Shown: positions 8,874-18,060, numbered from the stretch's first letter. The stretch: DNA of 64,000 bases from Streptomyces olivaceoviridis (GCF_014650115.1 NZ_BMUI01000002.1:62001-126000), one strand, 5' to 3'. Notes: generated from the sequence alone by a model not told the origin. Program-made: numbers and translations.

Positions 8874-11243
8874 CTACGCCTCCTTGTGGCTGAGCAGGAT
8901 GTCGACGCCGGCCTGGCCGCCGTCCACGGTGACCTGCGTGGCCACCGGCGCGTAGCCCGCGGCGATCACGGTGTACTGCTCACTGGCGAGGTCGGTGAAG
9001 GAGTAGCCGCCGTCGACGCTCGTGGTACGCGTCCCGACGACGTTCCCGGCGGCGTCGATCAGGGTCACCCGGGCGTCCTCCAGCACCCGTCCGTCCTGCG
9101 TGCGCACCGTCCCCGACAGGGTCGCCGCGGTGGACAGCCGGATGTCGCAGCGGGTGGTCTCGGCGGAGACGGTGGCCGGCACGGCCGCCGGGCGGTGGCC
9201 GGGCGCGCTGACGCTGAGCGTGTAGTCCCCGGGCAGCAGGTCGCCGATCCGGTAGCCGCCGCCCGTACCGGTGGTCGCGGAAGCCGTCACGTCACCGTGC
9301 CGATCGGTGACCACCACCAGGGCACCGGGAAGCATCTCCCCGTCCCCGCCGCGCACCGTGCCGGCCACGCCGCCCGGGCTGGGCAGGAGCACGAGGTCGT
9401 GGGAGACGGGTGTGCCGTCCAGGGTCAGCGTGGCGACCTGCGGCTGGTACCCGGACGCCGAGCCGATGAGGACCAGGCTGCCGCGTTCGGGGATGTCCAC
9501 CGCGTACCAGCCGTCCTCCCGGGAGGTGGTGCGGGCGAGCTGGTGACCCGTCGAGTCCAGCACGGTGATCGCGGTACCGGGCACGGGTACGCCCGCACCG
9601 TCCCGCACCCGTCCACCGATGGCCGCCGCACCGCCCGCGCCCACGGCCGTCGGGGTGGCGGTCCGCCCGGCGGCCTCGGCCGCGGTCTCGGGCGCGGCCG
9701 TCGCCCCGGCGCCGGGGACGGCCCCGGTGGCGGGGCCGGCCTCGGCCCGGGACTGGCCCTCGGCATCCTCCGCGGGCAGGCTCGCCCTCTTCCTCGCGCG
9801 GAACAGCAGCACGGTGACGAGCACGGCGAAGGCGAAGAAGCCGGCCGACCACCAGTAGGCGACGGTGTAGCTGTGCAGCGCCGCGTTCGCCTTGACCAGG
9901 GGGTCGCTCAGGTGGTGCTTGGCGTAGTCGGTGGCCGCGCCGGTGGCCAGCGTGTTCAGCAGCGCGGTGCTGATCGAGCCGCCCACCTGCTGGGTGGTGT
10001 TGACGGCCGCCGAGGCCACGCCCTGGTCGCTCGCCCGCACCCCCAGGGTGGCGTAGCTCATGGCCGCGGGCATCGACATCCCGAGGCCCGCGCCCAGCAG
10101 CAGCAGCGGCGGCAGCACATGCGGCGCGTAGCTGCTGTGCAGGTCGAGGCGGGTCAGCCAGACCATGCCGCCCACGGCCAGCAGCATGCCGACGGGTACG
10201 ACGATCTTGGGCCCGATCCTCGGCACCAGCCAGTTGGTGGACAGCTGCGCCATCACCATCAGCGCGCCGACCATCGGCAGGAAGGCCACGCCGTTCTTCA
10301 CCGGCGAGTAGCCCAGCGTCGACTGGAGGTAGTAGGTGAGGAAGAGGAAGACGCCGAACATCCCGGCGGAGGAGATGAGCACGGTCGACAGGGCGGCGGC
10401 GCGGTCGCGGTCGGCCAGGACGCGCAGGGGCAGGACGGGGTGCTTCGCACGGGCCTGCCAGAGGAAGAACGCCACCAGCAGCAGACCGCCCGCGGCGAGG
10501 AAGCCCCAGGTCATCCAGTTGTCCCAGTCGTGCGTCTCGGCGTTGGCGAAGCCGTAGACGACACCGAACAGGCCGCCGGAGACCAGGACGGCGCCGAGGA
10601 TGTCCAGCTTGGGCCGCTCGGCCGGGACGGAACGGCCGATGAGGACGACCGCGCCGATCAGCGCGGGAATCGCGATGACGTCGTTGACGTACAGCGTCCA
10701 GCGCCAGTTGAGGTATTCGGTGAGCAGACCGCCGAGGACCAGGCCGACGGCGGCGCCGGAGCCGGCGATGGCCCCGAATATGCCGAACGCCTTGGCGCGT
10801 TCCTTGGGCTCGGTGAACGTCGTGGTCAGCAGGGAGAGCGCCGCCGGCGCGAGCAGGGCGCCGAAGAGCCCCTGCACGGCGCGCGCGACGACCAGCATGG
10901 TGAAGCCGTTCGCCGCGCCGCCGACCGCTGAGGCGGCGGCGAAGCCGGCGATGCCGATGATGAAGGTCGTCTTGCGGCCGAAGAGGTCGGCGAGCCGGCC
11001 GCCGAGCAGCAGCAGACTGCCGAAGGCCAGGGAGTAGGCGGTGACGATCCACTGCCGCCCGTTGTTGTCGAAGCCCAGGTCATGCTGGGCGGACGGCAGG
11101 GCGATGTTCACGATCGTGGCGTCGAGCACGACCATGAGCTGGGCGAGGCCGATCACGGCCAGGGCCCACCAGCGGTGCTTCGGCGGGGCGGGGGTCTGGC
11201 CGGACGGCCCGGCCTGGACGGTGGCGACCGGGATGGCTTCCAC
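8874..11243 (-). CDS. DHA2 MFS transporter fused to carboxypeptidase-regulatory-like repeats
   Basis: The 789-residue protein has two parts. Residues about 20-490 form a 14-helix drug:proton antiporter of the EmrB/QacA type; motif LDATIVNIALP in helix 1 and GGRLADLFGRK between helices 2 and 3 are standard. After a linker rich in Ala, Gly and Pro (about 495-550) come three beta-sandwich repeats of roughly 80 residues resembling CarboxypepD_reg domains, each with a G-x-V-x-x-x-x-G-x-x-x-x-G-A opening. The last hydrophobic segment is followed by a basic stretch, so an even helix count would place the repeats in the cytoplasm. The substrate is unknown. Two GAAAC/GTTTC palindromes lie upstream, suggesting TetR- or MarR-like control. 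Confidence 0.9.
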   Translation of the reverse strand: MEAIPVATVQAGPSGQTPAPPKHRWWALAVIGLAQLMVVLDATIVNIALPSAQHDLGFDNNGRQWIVTAYSLAFGSLLLLGGRLADLFGRKTTFIIGIAGFAAASAVGGAANGFTMLVVARAVQGLFGALLAPAALSLLTTTFTEPKERAKAFGIFGAIAGSGAAVGLVLGGLLTEYLNWRWTLYVNDVIAIPALIGAVVLIGRSVPAERPKLDILGAVLVSGGLFGVVYGFANAETHDWDNWMTWGFLAAGGLLLVAFFLWQARAKHPVLPLRVLADRDRAAALSTVLISSAGMFGVFLFLTYYLQSTLGYSPVKNGVAFLPMVGALMVMAQLSTNWLVPRIGPKIVVPVGMLLAVGGMVWLTRLDLHSSYAPHVLPPLLLLGAGLGMSMPAAMSYATLGVRASDQGVASAAVNTTQQVGGSISTALLNTLATGAATDYAKHHLSDPLVKANAALHSYTVAYWWSAGFFAFAVLVTVLLFRARKRASLPAEDAEGQSRAEAGPATGAVPGAGATAAPETAAEAAGRTATPTAVGAGGAAAIGGRVRDGAGVPVPGTAITVLDSTGHQLARTTSREDGWYAVDIPERGSLVLIGSASGYQPQVATLTLDGTPVSHDLVLLPSPGGVAGTVRGGDGEMLPGALVVVTDRHGDVTASATTGTGGGYRIGDLLPGDYTLSVSAPGHRPAAVPATVSAETTRCDIRLSTAATLSGTVRTQDGRVLEDARVTLIDAAGNVVGTRTTSVDGGYSFTDLASEQYTVIAAGYAPVATQVTVDGGQAGVDILLSHKEA

Positions 11244-11325
11244 GATGGGACTCCCTGATGGGGCTCGGATTGCTCAGTTGTGCGTCAGCGCCGGCAGGAC
11301 GACCGTGTCCCCGTCGCCATCGGTC

Positions 11326-11338
11326 CGAAACAGTTTCG
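11326..11338. promoter_or_regulatory. Palindromic operator 1 upstream of the MFS gene
   Basis: CGAAAC-A-GTTTCG is a perfect six-base inverted repeat around one base, 83 bases upstream of the exporter start. The same half-sites recur at 11365-11382. Such sites in front of exporters usually bind a TetR-type repressor, but no such gene is adjacent. Confidence 0.5.
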
Positions 11339-11364
11339 TACTGCAAAGGTAGGCAATCCCGCAG

Positions 11365-11382
11365 CGAAACTCAAACGTTTCG
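11365..11382. promoter_or_regulatory. Palindromic operator 2 upstream of the MFS gene
   Basis: CGAAAC (11365-11370) and GTTTCG (11377-11382) repeat the half-sites of the site at 11326, with a six-base spacer; AAACGTTT inside it is itself palindromic. The two sites are centred about 41-42 bases apart, close to four helical turns, so two dimers could sit on the same face. Confidence 0.45.
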
Positions 11383-11440
11383 ATCCACCTCCGGGCGATG
11401 TGCGGCAGGTCACAGACCAGGGAATCGAGCAGCCTTTCGG

Positions 11441-12349
11441 TCAGGCTGTCGCCCGGCGTCCCCACGCCGTCCCCAGGAGCACCAGCGCACCGCCCGCCAG
11501 GCCGAGTGCGCGGAGCCGGTCGCCGCCCAGCGCGATGCCGGCGCCGGCGGCCCACAGCGGCTCGGTGCCGAGCAGCAGGCTGACCCGCGAGGGAGAGGTG
11601 CGGCGGACGGCCCACATCTGCACGAAGAAGGCGAACACCGTGCACAGGGCCGACAGGAACAGCAGCCCCGCCCACTCCCGCGCGCCGAAACCCGTCGCCG
11701 CCGTCCACGGCGCCGGTCCGCCGGAGGCGGCCGACAGCAGGGCGAAGACGACGACGGCGGAGCCGAGCTGGACCGTCGTCAGCGGCAGCGCGCCGGCGCC
11801 CTGTACGGCCCTGATCCGGGACATGGCCAGGACGTGCACGGTGCGGGCGCACGCGGCGAGCAGCATCAGCAGATCGCCGAGGGAGGGCCGGGTGAAGCCG
11901 GCGCCCTGGGTGAGCAGGACGACGCCCAGCACCGACAGGGCCGCCGCGCCGAGGAAGGACGGCGTGGGCCGGGTGCGGGTGACGGCGGCCTCGGTGAGCG
12001 GGGTGAAGATCATGGTGAGGCTGATGATCAGACCGGCGTTGGTCGCCGAGGTGTGCACCACCCCGTACGTCTCCAGCAGGAAGACCCCGGCGAGGACCAG
12101 CCCGAGCAGGGCCGCGCCGCGCCACTGGGCGCCGGTGAGCGCGCGCAGGGCCCGGCGGCCGGCGACGGCCAGGGCGGGCAGCGCGAGGGCGAACCGCAGC
12201 ACCAGGACGGCGAGCACCGTCCGGGCGGTGGTGATCTCCTTGGCCGCGAGGTAGCTGGCGCCCCAGCAGACCGCGACGAGCAGCACGGGCAGGTCGGTGT
12301 GCCAGGCCCGGCGGGGCGCGAGCGCGGCGGGCACGGCGAGCGAGGACAT
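11441..12349 (-). CDS. EamA/DMT-family transporter
   Basis: A 302-residue inner-membrane protein with about ten hydrophobic segments arranged as two EamA repeats (WGASYLAAKEITTART in the first half, LFLSALCTVFAFFVQMWAV in the second). The drug/metabolite superfamily exports or imports amino acids, sugars or other small metabolites; nothing here fixes the substrate. The ATG start at 12349 precedes the first helix by about 18 residues. The gene faces the same way as the MFS gene but is separated from it by about 200 bases that contain the palindromes, so it is probably a separate unit. Confidence 0.88.
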   Translation of the reverse strand: MSSLAVPAALAPRRAWHTDLPVLLVAVCWGASYLAAKEITTARTVLAVLVLRFALALPALAVAGRRALRALTGAQWRGAALLGLVLAGVFLLETYGVVHTSATNAGLIISLTMIFTPLTEAAVTRTRPTPSFLGAAALSVLGVVLLTQGAGFTRPSLGDLLMLLAACARTVHVLAMSRIRAVQGAGALPLTTVQLGSAVVVFALLSAASGGPAPWTAATGFGAREWAGLLFLSALCTVFAFFVQMWAVRRTSPSRVSLLLGTEPLWAAGAGIALGGDRLRALGLAGGALVLLGTAWGRRATA

Positions 12350-12485
12350 CGGTGCGGCTCTCCCGGTCTCCGGACAAGGGGTGCGCAGACGACGGCGGCT
12401 CGCACGGGACGCGCTCACGGTACCGGCGGCGACGATCTTCCGGCCAGGTCTTTCCGGGTGCCCGCGTCCGCATGATGTTCTCGCC

Positions 12486-12525
12486 GTCGACCCCGGCGCG
12501 TGGTCCTCCGCGCGCCGGGGTCGAC
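12486..12525. terminator. Strong hairpin between EamA and reductase genes
   Basis: A perfect 15-base stem (12486-12500 with 12511-12525) and a 10-base loop. It lies downstream of no plus-strand gene, but on the minus strand it separates the reductase gene (12609-13235) from the EamA gene, insulating the latter. The 259 bases between those genes show no other feature. Confidence 0.7.
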
Positions 12526-12608
12526 GTGCCCTTCCCCCGGGTCCCGGACGGCGCGGAACGCATGCCGGGGCAGGCACGGTTCCGCTCCGTCCCGGCGCCG
12601 GTGGCTCG

Positions 12609-13235
12609 TCAGGCCCTCTCGGGGACGTCGTACGTGCCGTACTCCGGGCTGCCCGCCAGGTCGTACGTCTGGAGGGAGATGCCCGAGCCGGTGACGTGGC
12701 CGGAGCGGTGGGTGAAGCGGGTGGGGAGCGTGCCCGGCGTGAACAGGCGGCGGCCGGCGCCGAGGACGACCGGGAACGTCAGCAGGTGCAGGGTGTCGAC
12801 GAGCCGGAGGTCCAGCAGCGAGCGGACCAGGGCGCCGCTGCCGTGGATCTGGAGTTCGCCGTCCGTGCGCTCCTTCAGCGCGGTGACCTCTGTGGCGAGG
12901 TCGCCGGAGACGACGGTGGTGCCGGCCCACCCGGGTGCCTGGAGGGTGGCGGAGACGACGTACTTCGGGAGGGCGTTGAGCTTGCCGGCGATCGGGTGGG
13001 CGGGGTCGGTCACCTTCGGCCAGTAGGCGGCGAAGATGTCGTACGTACGGCGGCCGAGCAGGAAGCCGCTCGCGCGGGCGAAGATCTCGGTGATGTACCT
13101 GCCGGAGTCGTCGTCGGCGAGCGGGAAGCTCCAGCCGCCCTGGCCGAAGCCACCGGAGGTGTCCTCCTGGGGGCCGCCGGGTGCCTGGTGGACGCCGTCG
13201 AGGGTGACGAAGATCGTGGAGACGAGCCGGCCCAT
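12609..13235 (-). CDS. Dihydrofolate reductase-like / RibD C-terminal domain protein
   Basis: The 208-residue protein is a stand-alone RibD C-terminal (DHFR-like) domain. It opens with a strand and the segment TLDGVHQAPGG, has GRRTYDIF near residue 60 in the NADPH-binding region, and VVLGAGRRLF near 165. Such proteins are annotated as dihydrofolate reductase family but are usually not essential folate enzymes; they may reduce flavin precursors or other pterin-like compounds. The gene stands alone, with a terminator downstream and the AIM24 gene upstream on the same strand about 100 bases away. Confidence 0.85.
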   Translation of the reverse strand: MGRLVSTIFVTLDGVHQAPGGPQEDTSGGFGQGGWSFPLADDDSGRYITEIFARASGFLLGRRTYDIFAAYWPKVTDPAHPIAGKLNALPKYVVSATLQAPGWAGTTVVSGDLATEVTALKERTDGELQIHGSGALVRSLLDLRLVDTLHLLTFPVVLGAGRRLFTPGTLPTRFTHRSGHVTGSGISLQTYDLAGSPEYGTYDVPERA

Positions 13236-13335
13236 GGCGGGTGCCTTCTTCCGGGTGCGGGGTCTGCGGTCGACAGGTCAGACCCCGCGTCCGCCCGTGA
13301 CTCATCGGTCCGGCCGGCCCCGGGAGAAATCCGGC

Positions 13336-14151
13336 TCAGCCGGCGTGCGTGGAGAACAGTCCGCCGGTCGGGCCCTGCTTGTCGCCGCCCTGGGCCTTCT
13401 TCAGGGCGTTGGCGAGGCTCTCGATGGTGAGGGACTGGAGGATCACCCGGCCGTTGCCCTCCAGCGTGGCCAGGGACAGGCCCTCGCCGCCGAACACGGC
13501 GTTCATCAGGCCCTGGCGGTTGAGGCCGCCGACGCGCTGGACGCCGTACTCGATGCCCTCCTCGAAGGCGACCACACAGCCGGTGTCGACCTCGATGCGC
13601 CCGCCGAAGTCCGCCGGGTTCAGGTCGATGAAGTTGCCCGCGCCCGCGATGATCACCGTGCCGTGTCCGGTGAACTTCTCCAGGACGAAGCCCTCGCCGC
13701 CGCTCATGCCGGTGCGGCCTCCGGCGAAGGCGATGCCGAAGTCGACGGTGGACTCGGCGGCCACGAAGGCGTCCTTCTCCGCGAACCACGCGCGCGTGCC
13801 GTCCAGCTCCAGGGCGCGCATCTCGCCGGGGAGCACGCCCGCGAAGCCGACCGTGCCCTCACCGCCCTGGGCCGTGAAGTACTGGAAGGCCAGCGACTCA
13901 CCGGCGAGCATGCGCTGGCCGACCTGCATGGCGGTGCCCATGGCCTGGCGGAGCAGCCCGCCCATCCCGCCGCCCGAGCCGCCCTGCTGCTGCCCGCCGC
14001 TGCCGGACGGGCCGGACAGCCGCGTCTCCATGGTCACGTTCGTGGTCTTGAACAGGAACTTCCCGGCCTCGCAGTACACGGTCTGGCCGGGGTGCAGGTT
14101 GACGACCGCCATCTGCATGGCGTTGCCGACGATCTCTTGCTTAAGGGTCAC
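13336..14151 (-). CDS. AIM24 / TIGR00266-family protein
   Basis: A 271-residue soluble protein of the AIM24 beta-solenoid family. It has repeated strand-turn units such as VYCEAGKFLFKTTNV, GEGFVLEKFTGHGTVII and TGCVVAFEEGIEYGVQ. A Gly/Ser/Gln-rich loop at about residues 45-65 (GSGGQQQGGSGGGMGG) interrupts the fold. The bacterial family has no settled biochemical role; some members are linked to tellurium or stress clusters, which are not seen here. The start codon is GTG without a convincing ribosome site, so a start a few codons later is possible. Confidence 0.85.
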   Translation of the reverse strand: MTLKQEIVGNAMQMAVVNLHPGQTVYCEAGKFLFKTTNVTMETRLSGPSGSGGQQQGGSGGGMGGLLRQAMGTAMQVGQRMLAGESLAFQYFTAQGGEGTVGFAGVLPGEMRALELDGTRAWFAEKDAFVAAESTVDFGIAFAGGRTGMSGGEGFVLEKFTGHGTVIIAGAGNFIDLNPADFGGRIEVDTGCVVAFEEGIEYGVQRVGGLNRQGLMNAVFGGEGLSLATLEGNGRVILQSLTIESLANALKKAQGGDKQGPTGGLFSTHAG

Positions 14152-14217
14152 GTGGACAGAACGCGGAAGGAGCGGGGAAGAGTTCCGGCGGCCCGGAACA
14201 GGGGTCCGCGCGGGTGA

Positions 14218-14263
14218 CGCGCGGGGCGCCCCGGTGCTGTCCGGCCGGGGCGCCCCACGCGCG
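14218..14263. terminator. Hairpin downstream of the allantoin operon
   Basis: The arm at 14218-14234 pairs with 14245-14263 with a single bulged A; the core is GGGGCGCCCC on both sides. It lies just after the stop of allantoicase (minus strand) and so ends the allantoinase-allantoicase operon before the AIM24 gene. Confidence 0.65.
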
Positions 14264-14280
14264 CGTGCGTCGGCGCCGGG

Positions 14281-15396
14281 TCAGCCGCCCAGTTCCTGGT
14301 GGCGGGCGGCGAGGCCGCTCGCGCCCTGCTCGGTCAGGGAGCCGAACAGGCGCAGGCGGGAGATGCCGCCGTCGGGGAATATGTCGATCCGCGCGTGGGT
14401 GCCGACCGCCGGCTCGGGCAGGACGAAGCGGTGGTCGGTGTCGGGCTGGAGGCGGGTGCGGGGCAGGATCTCCCGCCATGCGCCGTCCTCACCGTCCTGC
14501 ACGGACACCGAGGCCCAGCCGGCGCTGTTGCCCTTCAGGTAGGCCGTGTCGATCTCGATGGCGCGGATCTGGGACTGGGCGACGAGCCGGTAGCGGATCC
14601 AGTCGTTGCCCTGGTCGCGGCGGCGGCGGGTCTCCCAGCCGTCGTCCATCTTGCGGGAGCGGCCCGGCTGGATGGTGTTGGTGGCCGGGGAGTAGAAGAG
14701 GTCGGAGGCGTCCTCGACCCGGCCGCCGTTCTCCAGGGCGACCACGTCGAAGGTGCCGAGGACCGCCAGCCACCCGGGGTCCGGGACGACCTCGCCGTAC
14801 ACGCGCAGGCGGGCGACGCCCCCGTCGGGGTGCTGGTTGACCCGCAGGTGCGTGAAGCGCTGCTCGGCCGAGACGGCGAAGCCGTTCGCCGCGTGGCCGC
14901 CGACGGCGGTGCGCGGGACGATCGTCGTCCACTTCACGTCGTCGCCCAGCAGTTCCCCGGGGGACGGCGAGCCGGGTACGGACGCGGCCTCGACCGAGAC
15001 AGCCTGCGGGTAGTTGCCGCGGAAGTGGGCGGTGTCGACGACGATCCCGCGGATCACCCCGGGCGCGCCGAGTCGGACCAGCGCCCAGTCGTGGTCCTCG
15101 GCGGTGGGCCACGGGTGCTCGGCGGAGGCACCGCGCCGGCGGCGGGTCTCCCAGCCGTCCATGATCTTGCCCTTGTGCCCGAAGTACTCGGGGTCGAACT
15201 CGGCCCGCTCGGGCACCAGCAGGTTCTCCCGCTGGGCGAAGAACTCGTCGTTGGCGGCGATGACGCCGGCGCCGAGCCGCCGGTCGGCGAGGTTGGCGTA
15301 CCGAGTGAAGGGGAAGTCGGCGGTGCGGTAGTCCGCGTACGGGTCGCCGCCTCCGTAGGGGTTCGCGTCGCCGGTGAAGCTCTCAATCGCCGTCAC
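14281..15396 (-). CDS. alc: Allantoicase
   Basis: The 371-residue enzyme hydrolyses allantoate to ureidoglycolate and urea in the cytoplasm. It consists of two homologous jelly-roll halves. The repeated elements are plain: GKIMDGWETRRRR with WALVRLGAPG in the first half, and SRKMDDGWETRRRR with WIRYRLVAQ in the second; GIVVDTAHFRGNYP and AIEIDTAYLKGNSAG are the matching substrate-site strands. The GTG at 15396 gives the N-terminus MTAIESFTG; the ribosome site GAGAGGA lies rather far from it, and a CTG at 15405 is a possible alternative. It is second in an operon, 47 bases after allantoinase. Confidence 0.94.
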   Translation of the reverse strand: MTAIESFTGDANPYGGGDPYADYRTADFPFTRYANLADRRLGAGVIAANDEFFAQRENLLVPERAEFDPEYFGHKGKIMDGWETRRRRGASAEHPWPTAEDHDWALVRLGAPGVIRGIVVDTAHFRGNYPQAVSVEAASVPGSPSPGELLGDDVKWTTIVPRTAVGGHAANGFAVSAEQRFTHLRVNQHPDGGVARLRVYGEVVPDPGWLAVLGTFDVVALENGGRVEDASDLFYSPATNTIQPGRSRKMDDGWETRRRRDQGNDWIRYRLVAQSQIRAIEIDTAYLKGNSAGWASVSVQDGEDGAWREILPRTRLQPDTDHRFVLPEPAVGTHARIDIFPDGGISRLRLFGSLTEQGASGLAARHQELGG

Positions 15397-15443
15397 GGTG
15401 ATCAGTGGGTCCTCTCTGGGAGTCGGCCGGGTGCGGTGGTGGG

Positions 15444-16784
15444 TCACTGGGGGCGGGCGAGCAGCGTGCCCTTCGGCGCGGTGAACTCGCCGTCGGCGAC
15501 GATGCGTTCGCCGCGCAGCCAGGTGGACTTGACGACGCCGTACAGGGTCCTGCCGGCGTAGGCGGTGACCCGGTTGCGGTGCTGGAGGCCGGCCGGGTCG
15601 ACGGTGAAGGATTCGTCGGGGGCGAGGACGGCGAAGTCCGCGTCGTGGCCCGGGGCGATGGCGCCCTTGGAGGCGCCGAGGCCGACGAGGCCGGCGGTCC
15701 GCGTGGACATCCAGCGCACGACGTCCTCCAGGCCGTGACCGCGCTCGCGGGCCTCGGTCCAGACGGCGGACAGGCTCAGCTGGAGGCCGGAGATGCCGCC
15801 CCACGCGGTGGCGAAGTCGTCCGTCTTCAGGTCGGCGGTGGACGGCGAGTGGTCGGTGACCACGCAGTCGATGGTGCCGTCGGCGAGTGCCTCCCAGAGC
15901 AGGTCCTGGTTGGCGGCCTCGCGGATGGGCGGGCAGCACTTGAACTCGCTGGCGCCGTCCGGGACCTCCTCGGCGGTCAGGGTGAGGTAGTGCGGGCAGG
16001 TCTCCACGGTGATGCGGACGCCCTCGGCGCGGGCGGCGCGGATCAGCGGCAGGGCGTCGCCGGAGGACAGGTGCAGTACGTGCACGCGCGCGTTCAGGCG
16101 CCGGGCCTGGGCGATGAGGTTCGCGATGGCGGTGTCCTCGGCGTCGCGCGGCCGGGAGGCGAGGAAGTCGGCGTACTTGGGGCCGCCCTGCTGCGGGGCG
16201 GCGGCCAGGTGGTGCGGGTCCTCGGCGTGCACGATGAGCAGCCCGTCGAACCCGGCGATCTCGGCCAGGGACTGCGCGAGCCGCTCCTGGTCGAGGTGCG
16301 GGAACTCGTCCACGCCGGACGGGGACAGGAAGGCCTTGAAGCCGAAGACGCCGGCGTCGTGCAGCGGGCGCAGGTCCTTGACGTTGTCGGGCAGGGCGCC
16401 GCCCCAGAAGCCGACGTCGATGTGTGCCTTGTCCCGGGCGACGTCCTGTTTGATCCGCAGGTGCTCGACCGTGGTGGTCGGCGGCAGGGAGTTGAGCGGC
16501 ATGTCGACCAGGGTGGTGATGCCGCCGGCCGCCGCCGCGCGGGTGGCGGTCCAGAAGCCCTCCCACTCGGTGCGGCCCGGGTCGTTGACGTGCACGTGGG
16601 TGTCGACCAGGCCGGGCAGCAGGACGTGGTCGCCGACGTCCTCCAGCCGGGCGGCGGCCGGGACCTCGGCGTCGTACGGCAGGACGGCCGTGATCGTCCC
16701 GGCGGACACGGTGACGATGGCGGCCCGTGTCCCTTCCGGAGTGACCACGCGCGTGGAGCGCAGCACCAGTTCAGCGTCGGACAC
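15444..16784 (-). CDS. allB: Allantoinase
   Basis: A 446-residue cyclic amidohydrolase that opens the hydantoin ring of allantoin to give allantoate. The metal-binding motif HVHVNDPG is at about residues 62-69, the lysine that becomes carboxylated lies in [11 protein letters not shown] near 150, further ligands are in IVHAEDPHH and VHVLHLSS, and the catalytic aspartate is in VVTDHSPS near 315. The start is GTG. It is the first gene of an operon with allantoicase and is divergent from the IclR repressor gene. A CTTCAAC-N5-GTTGAAG palindrome lies 64-82 bases upstream, and the paired AllR sites are 160-195 bases upstream. Confidence 0.95.
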   Translation of the reverse strand: MSDAELVLRSTRVVTPEGTRAAIVTVSAGTITAVLPYDAEVPAAARLEDVGDHVLLPGLVDTHVHVNDPGRTEWEGFWTATRAAAAGGITTLVDMPLNSLPPTTTVEHLRIKQDVARDKAHIDVGFWGGALPDNVKDLRPLHDAGVFGFKAFLSPSGVDEFPHLDQERLAQSLAEIAGFDGLLIVHAEDPHHLAAAPQQGGPKYADFLASRPRDAEDTAIANLIAQARRLNARVHVLHLSSGDALPLIRAARAEGVRITVETCPHYLTLTAEEVPDGASEFKCCPPIREAANQDLLWEALADGTIDCVVTDHSPSTADLKTDDFATAWGGISGLQLSLSAVWTEARERGHGLEDVVRWMSTRTAGLVGLGASKGAIAPGHDADFAVLAPDESFTVDPAGLQHRNRVTAYAGRTLYGVVKSTWLRGERIVADGEFTAPKGTLLARPQ

Positions 16785-16847
16785 CCGAACCCCTCTCTCT
16801 ACCGCCGTTTTACGCCCAGGAAACGGGATTTACTCGCATGTAACGGA

Positions 16848-16866
16848 CTTCAACGTTCTGTTGAAG
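16848..16866. promoter_or_regulatory. TCAAC-N5-GTTGA operator upstream of allantoinase
   Basis: CTTCAAC and GTTGAAG are perfect seven-base arms around GTTCT. The core reads TCAACG-TTC-TGTTGA. Near-identical palindromes lie at 45373-45387 (urate operon) and 48115-48129 (catalase), and a weaker one at 19762-19776 (malate synthase). This points to one regulator for these purine genes. The protein is not identified; the small HTH protein at 45450-45812 is a candidate. Confidence 0.65.
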
Positions 16867-16942
16867 GAGTCTTCACGCCTGGTTCCCCGCCGTCAAGAGG
16901 CACACTTCTGGGCAGCATCGAAGCGGCGCCGGGTCTGGACGT

Positions 16943-16978
16943 TTCCACAAGGCGGAATTAGAATTCCAGCAAGCAGAA
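16943..16978. promoter_or_regulatory. Paired AllR-type operator upstream of allR
   Basis: Two 15-base sites, TTCCACAAGGCGGAA (16943-16957) and TTCCAGCAAGCAGAA (16964-16978), are separated by six bases, a repeat distance of 21 bp. Pairs with the same geometry lie at malate synthase, hydroxypyruvate isomerase and glyoxylate carboligase, and a partial one at catalase. The site is 80 bases upstream of the regulator start, so AllR probably represses itself and may act on the divergent allantoinase operon. Confidence 0.75.
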
Positions 16979-17057
16979 CGTAGCTACGTACAAGCAGGGA
17001 GTCAACCGACTGCCGGGTAGGCTTCTGCTCTCCCGCCAGTCCCGAAAGGAACGCGCC

Positions 17058-17855
17058 GTGCCGACGTCCAGCGCCAGCACCACCGACTCCGCCAAGCCCT
17101 CCGCCGCCGGCGGGGTGCAGTCCCTGGAGCGCGCCTTCGACCTGCTTGAGCGGATGGCGGACGCGGGCGGCGAGGTGGGGCTGAGCGAGCTGTCCGCGGC
17201 GAGCGGGCTGCCGCTGCCGACCATCCACCGGCTGATGCGCACGCTGGTCGCCTGCGGCTACGTCCGCCAGCAGGCCAACCGGCGCTACGCCCTCGGACCC
17301 CGGCTGATCCGCCTCGGTGAGTCCGCCTCCCGGCTCCTCGGCACCTGGGCGCGGCCGTACCTGGCCCGGCTGGTGGAGGAGACCGGCGAGACGGCGAACA
17401 TGGCGCTGCTCGACGGGGACGAGATCGTCTACGTGGCCCAGGTGCCCTCGAAGCACTCGATGCGGATGTTCACCGAGGTCGGCCGGCGGGTGCTGCCGCA
17501 CTCGACCGGTGTGGGCAAGGCGCTGCTGGCCGGGGTGCCGGACGACGAGGTGCGGGCGCTGCTGGCCCGGACGGGCATGCCGGCCGCCACCGAGAAGACC
17601 ATCACCACGCCGGAGGGGTTCCTGGCGGCGCTGGCGGAGGTGCGGCGGATGGGCTACGCCGTGGACGACAACGAGCAGGAGGTCGGGGTGCGGTGCCTCG
17701 CGGTGTCCGTGCCGGACTCCCCCACGGCGGCGGCCATCTCCATCTCCGGGCCGGCGGGACGGGTCACGGAAGCGGCCACGGACAAGATCGTGCCGGTGCT
17801 CCAGCAGATCGCCGACGAACTGTCGGCGGCACTGGTCAGCCAGAACCAGGCCTGA
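17058..17855 (+). CDS. allR: IclR-family repressor of allantoin and glyoxylate genes
   Basis: The 265-residue protein has an N-terminal winged helix at about residues 20-75 (SGLPLPTIHRLMRTL is the recognition region) and a C-terminal IclR effector domain (about 90-260, with STGVGKALLAG and VGVRCLAVSVPD). In Streptomyces coelicolor the corresponding AllR represses the allantoin pathway and is released by allantoate and less well by glyoxylate. Its place beside allantoinase and allantoicase supports that identity. The GTG start has a GAAAGGA ribosome site seven bases upstream. The tandem operator just upstream implies autoregulation. Confidence 0.92.
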   Translation: MPTSSASTTDSAKPSAAGGVQSLERAFDLLERMADAGGEVGLSELSAASGLPLPTIHRLMRTLVACGYVRQQANRRYALGPRLIRLGESASRLLGTWARPYLARLVEETGETANMALLDGDEIVYVAQVPSKHSMRMFTEVGRRVLPHSTGVGKALLAGVPDDEVRALLARTGMPAATEKTITTPEGFLAALAEVRRMGYAVDDNEQEVGVRCLAVSVPDSPTAAAISISGPAGRVTEAATDKIVPVLQQIADELSAALVSQNQA

Positions 17856-18060
17856 CGGGGGTACGGCGCCGGCCCGGCCGGTACCGTCGAGCGCCGCGCC
17901 GCCACGGTGAGCCCGACGGCCGGGGGCCGACCGGGACGACGCGGGGGACCGGCGCCCGGGGCGTCCGCGTCGAGGGCGGCGGCCACGTGCCCGCCCGGGT
18001 CGCCCGGCATGGCGGCCTGTCGCCGGCGACCGGCACCGGGCCACCGGGGGCCGCTCCCGC

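Noticed and set aside
12350..12608. Possible small gene between EamA and reductase genes
   Set aside because: Open frames exist but lack ribosome sites and coding pattern, and a strong terminator occupies the middle.
17856..18060. Reading frames after allR
   Set aside because: They are shadows in GC-rich DNA with no start context or recognisable product.
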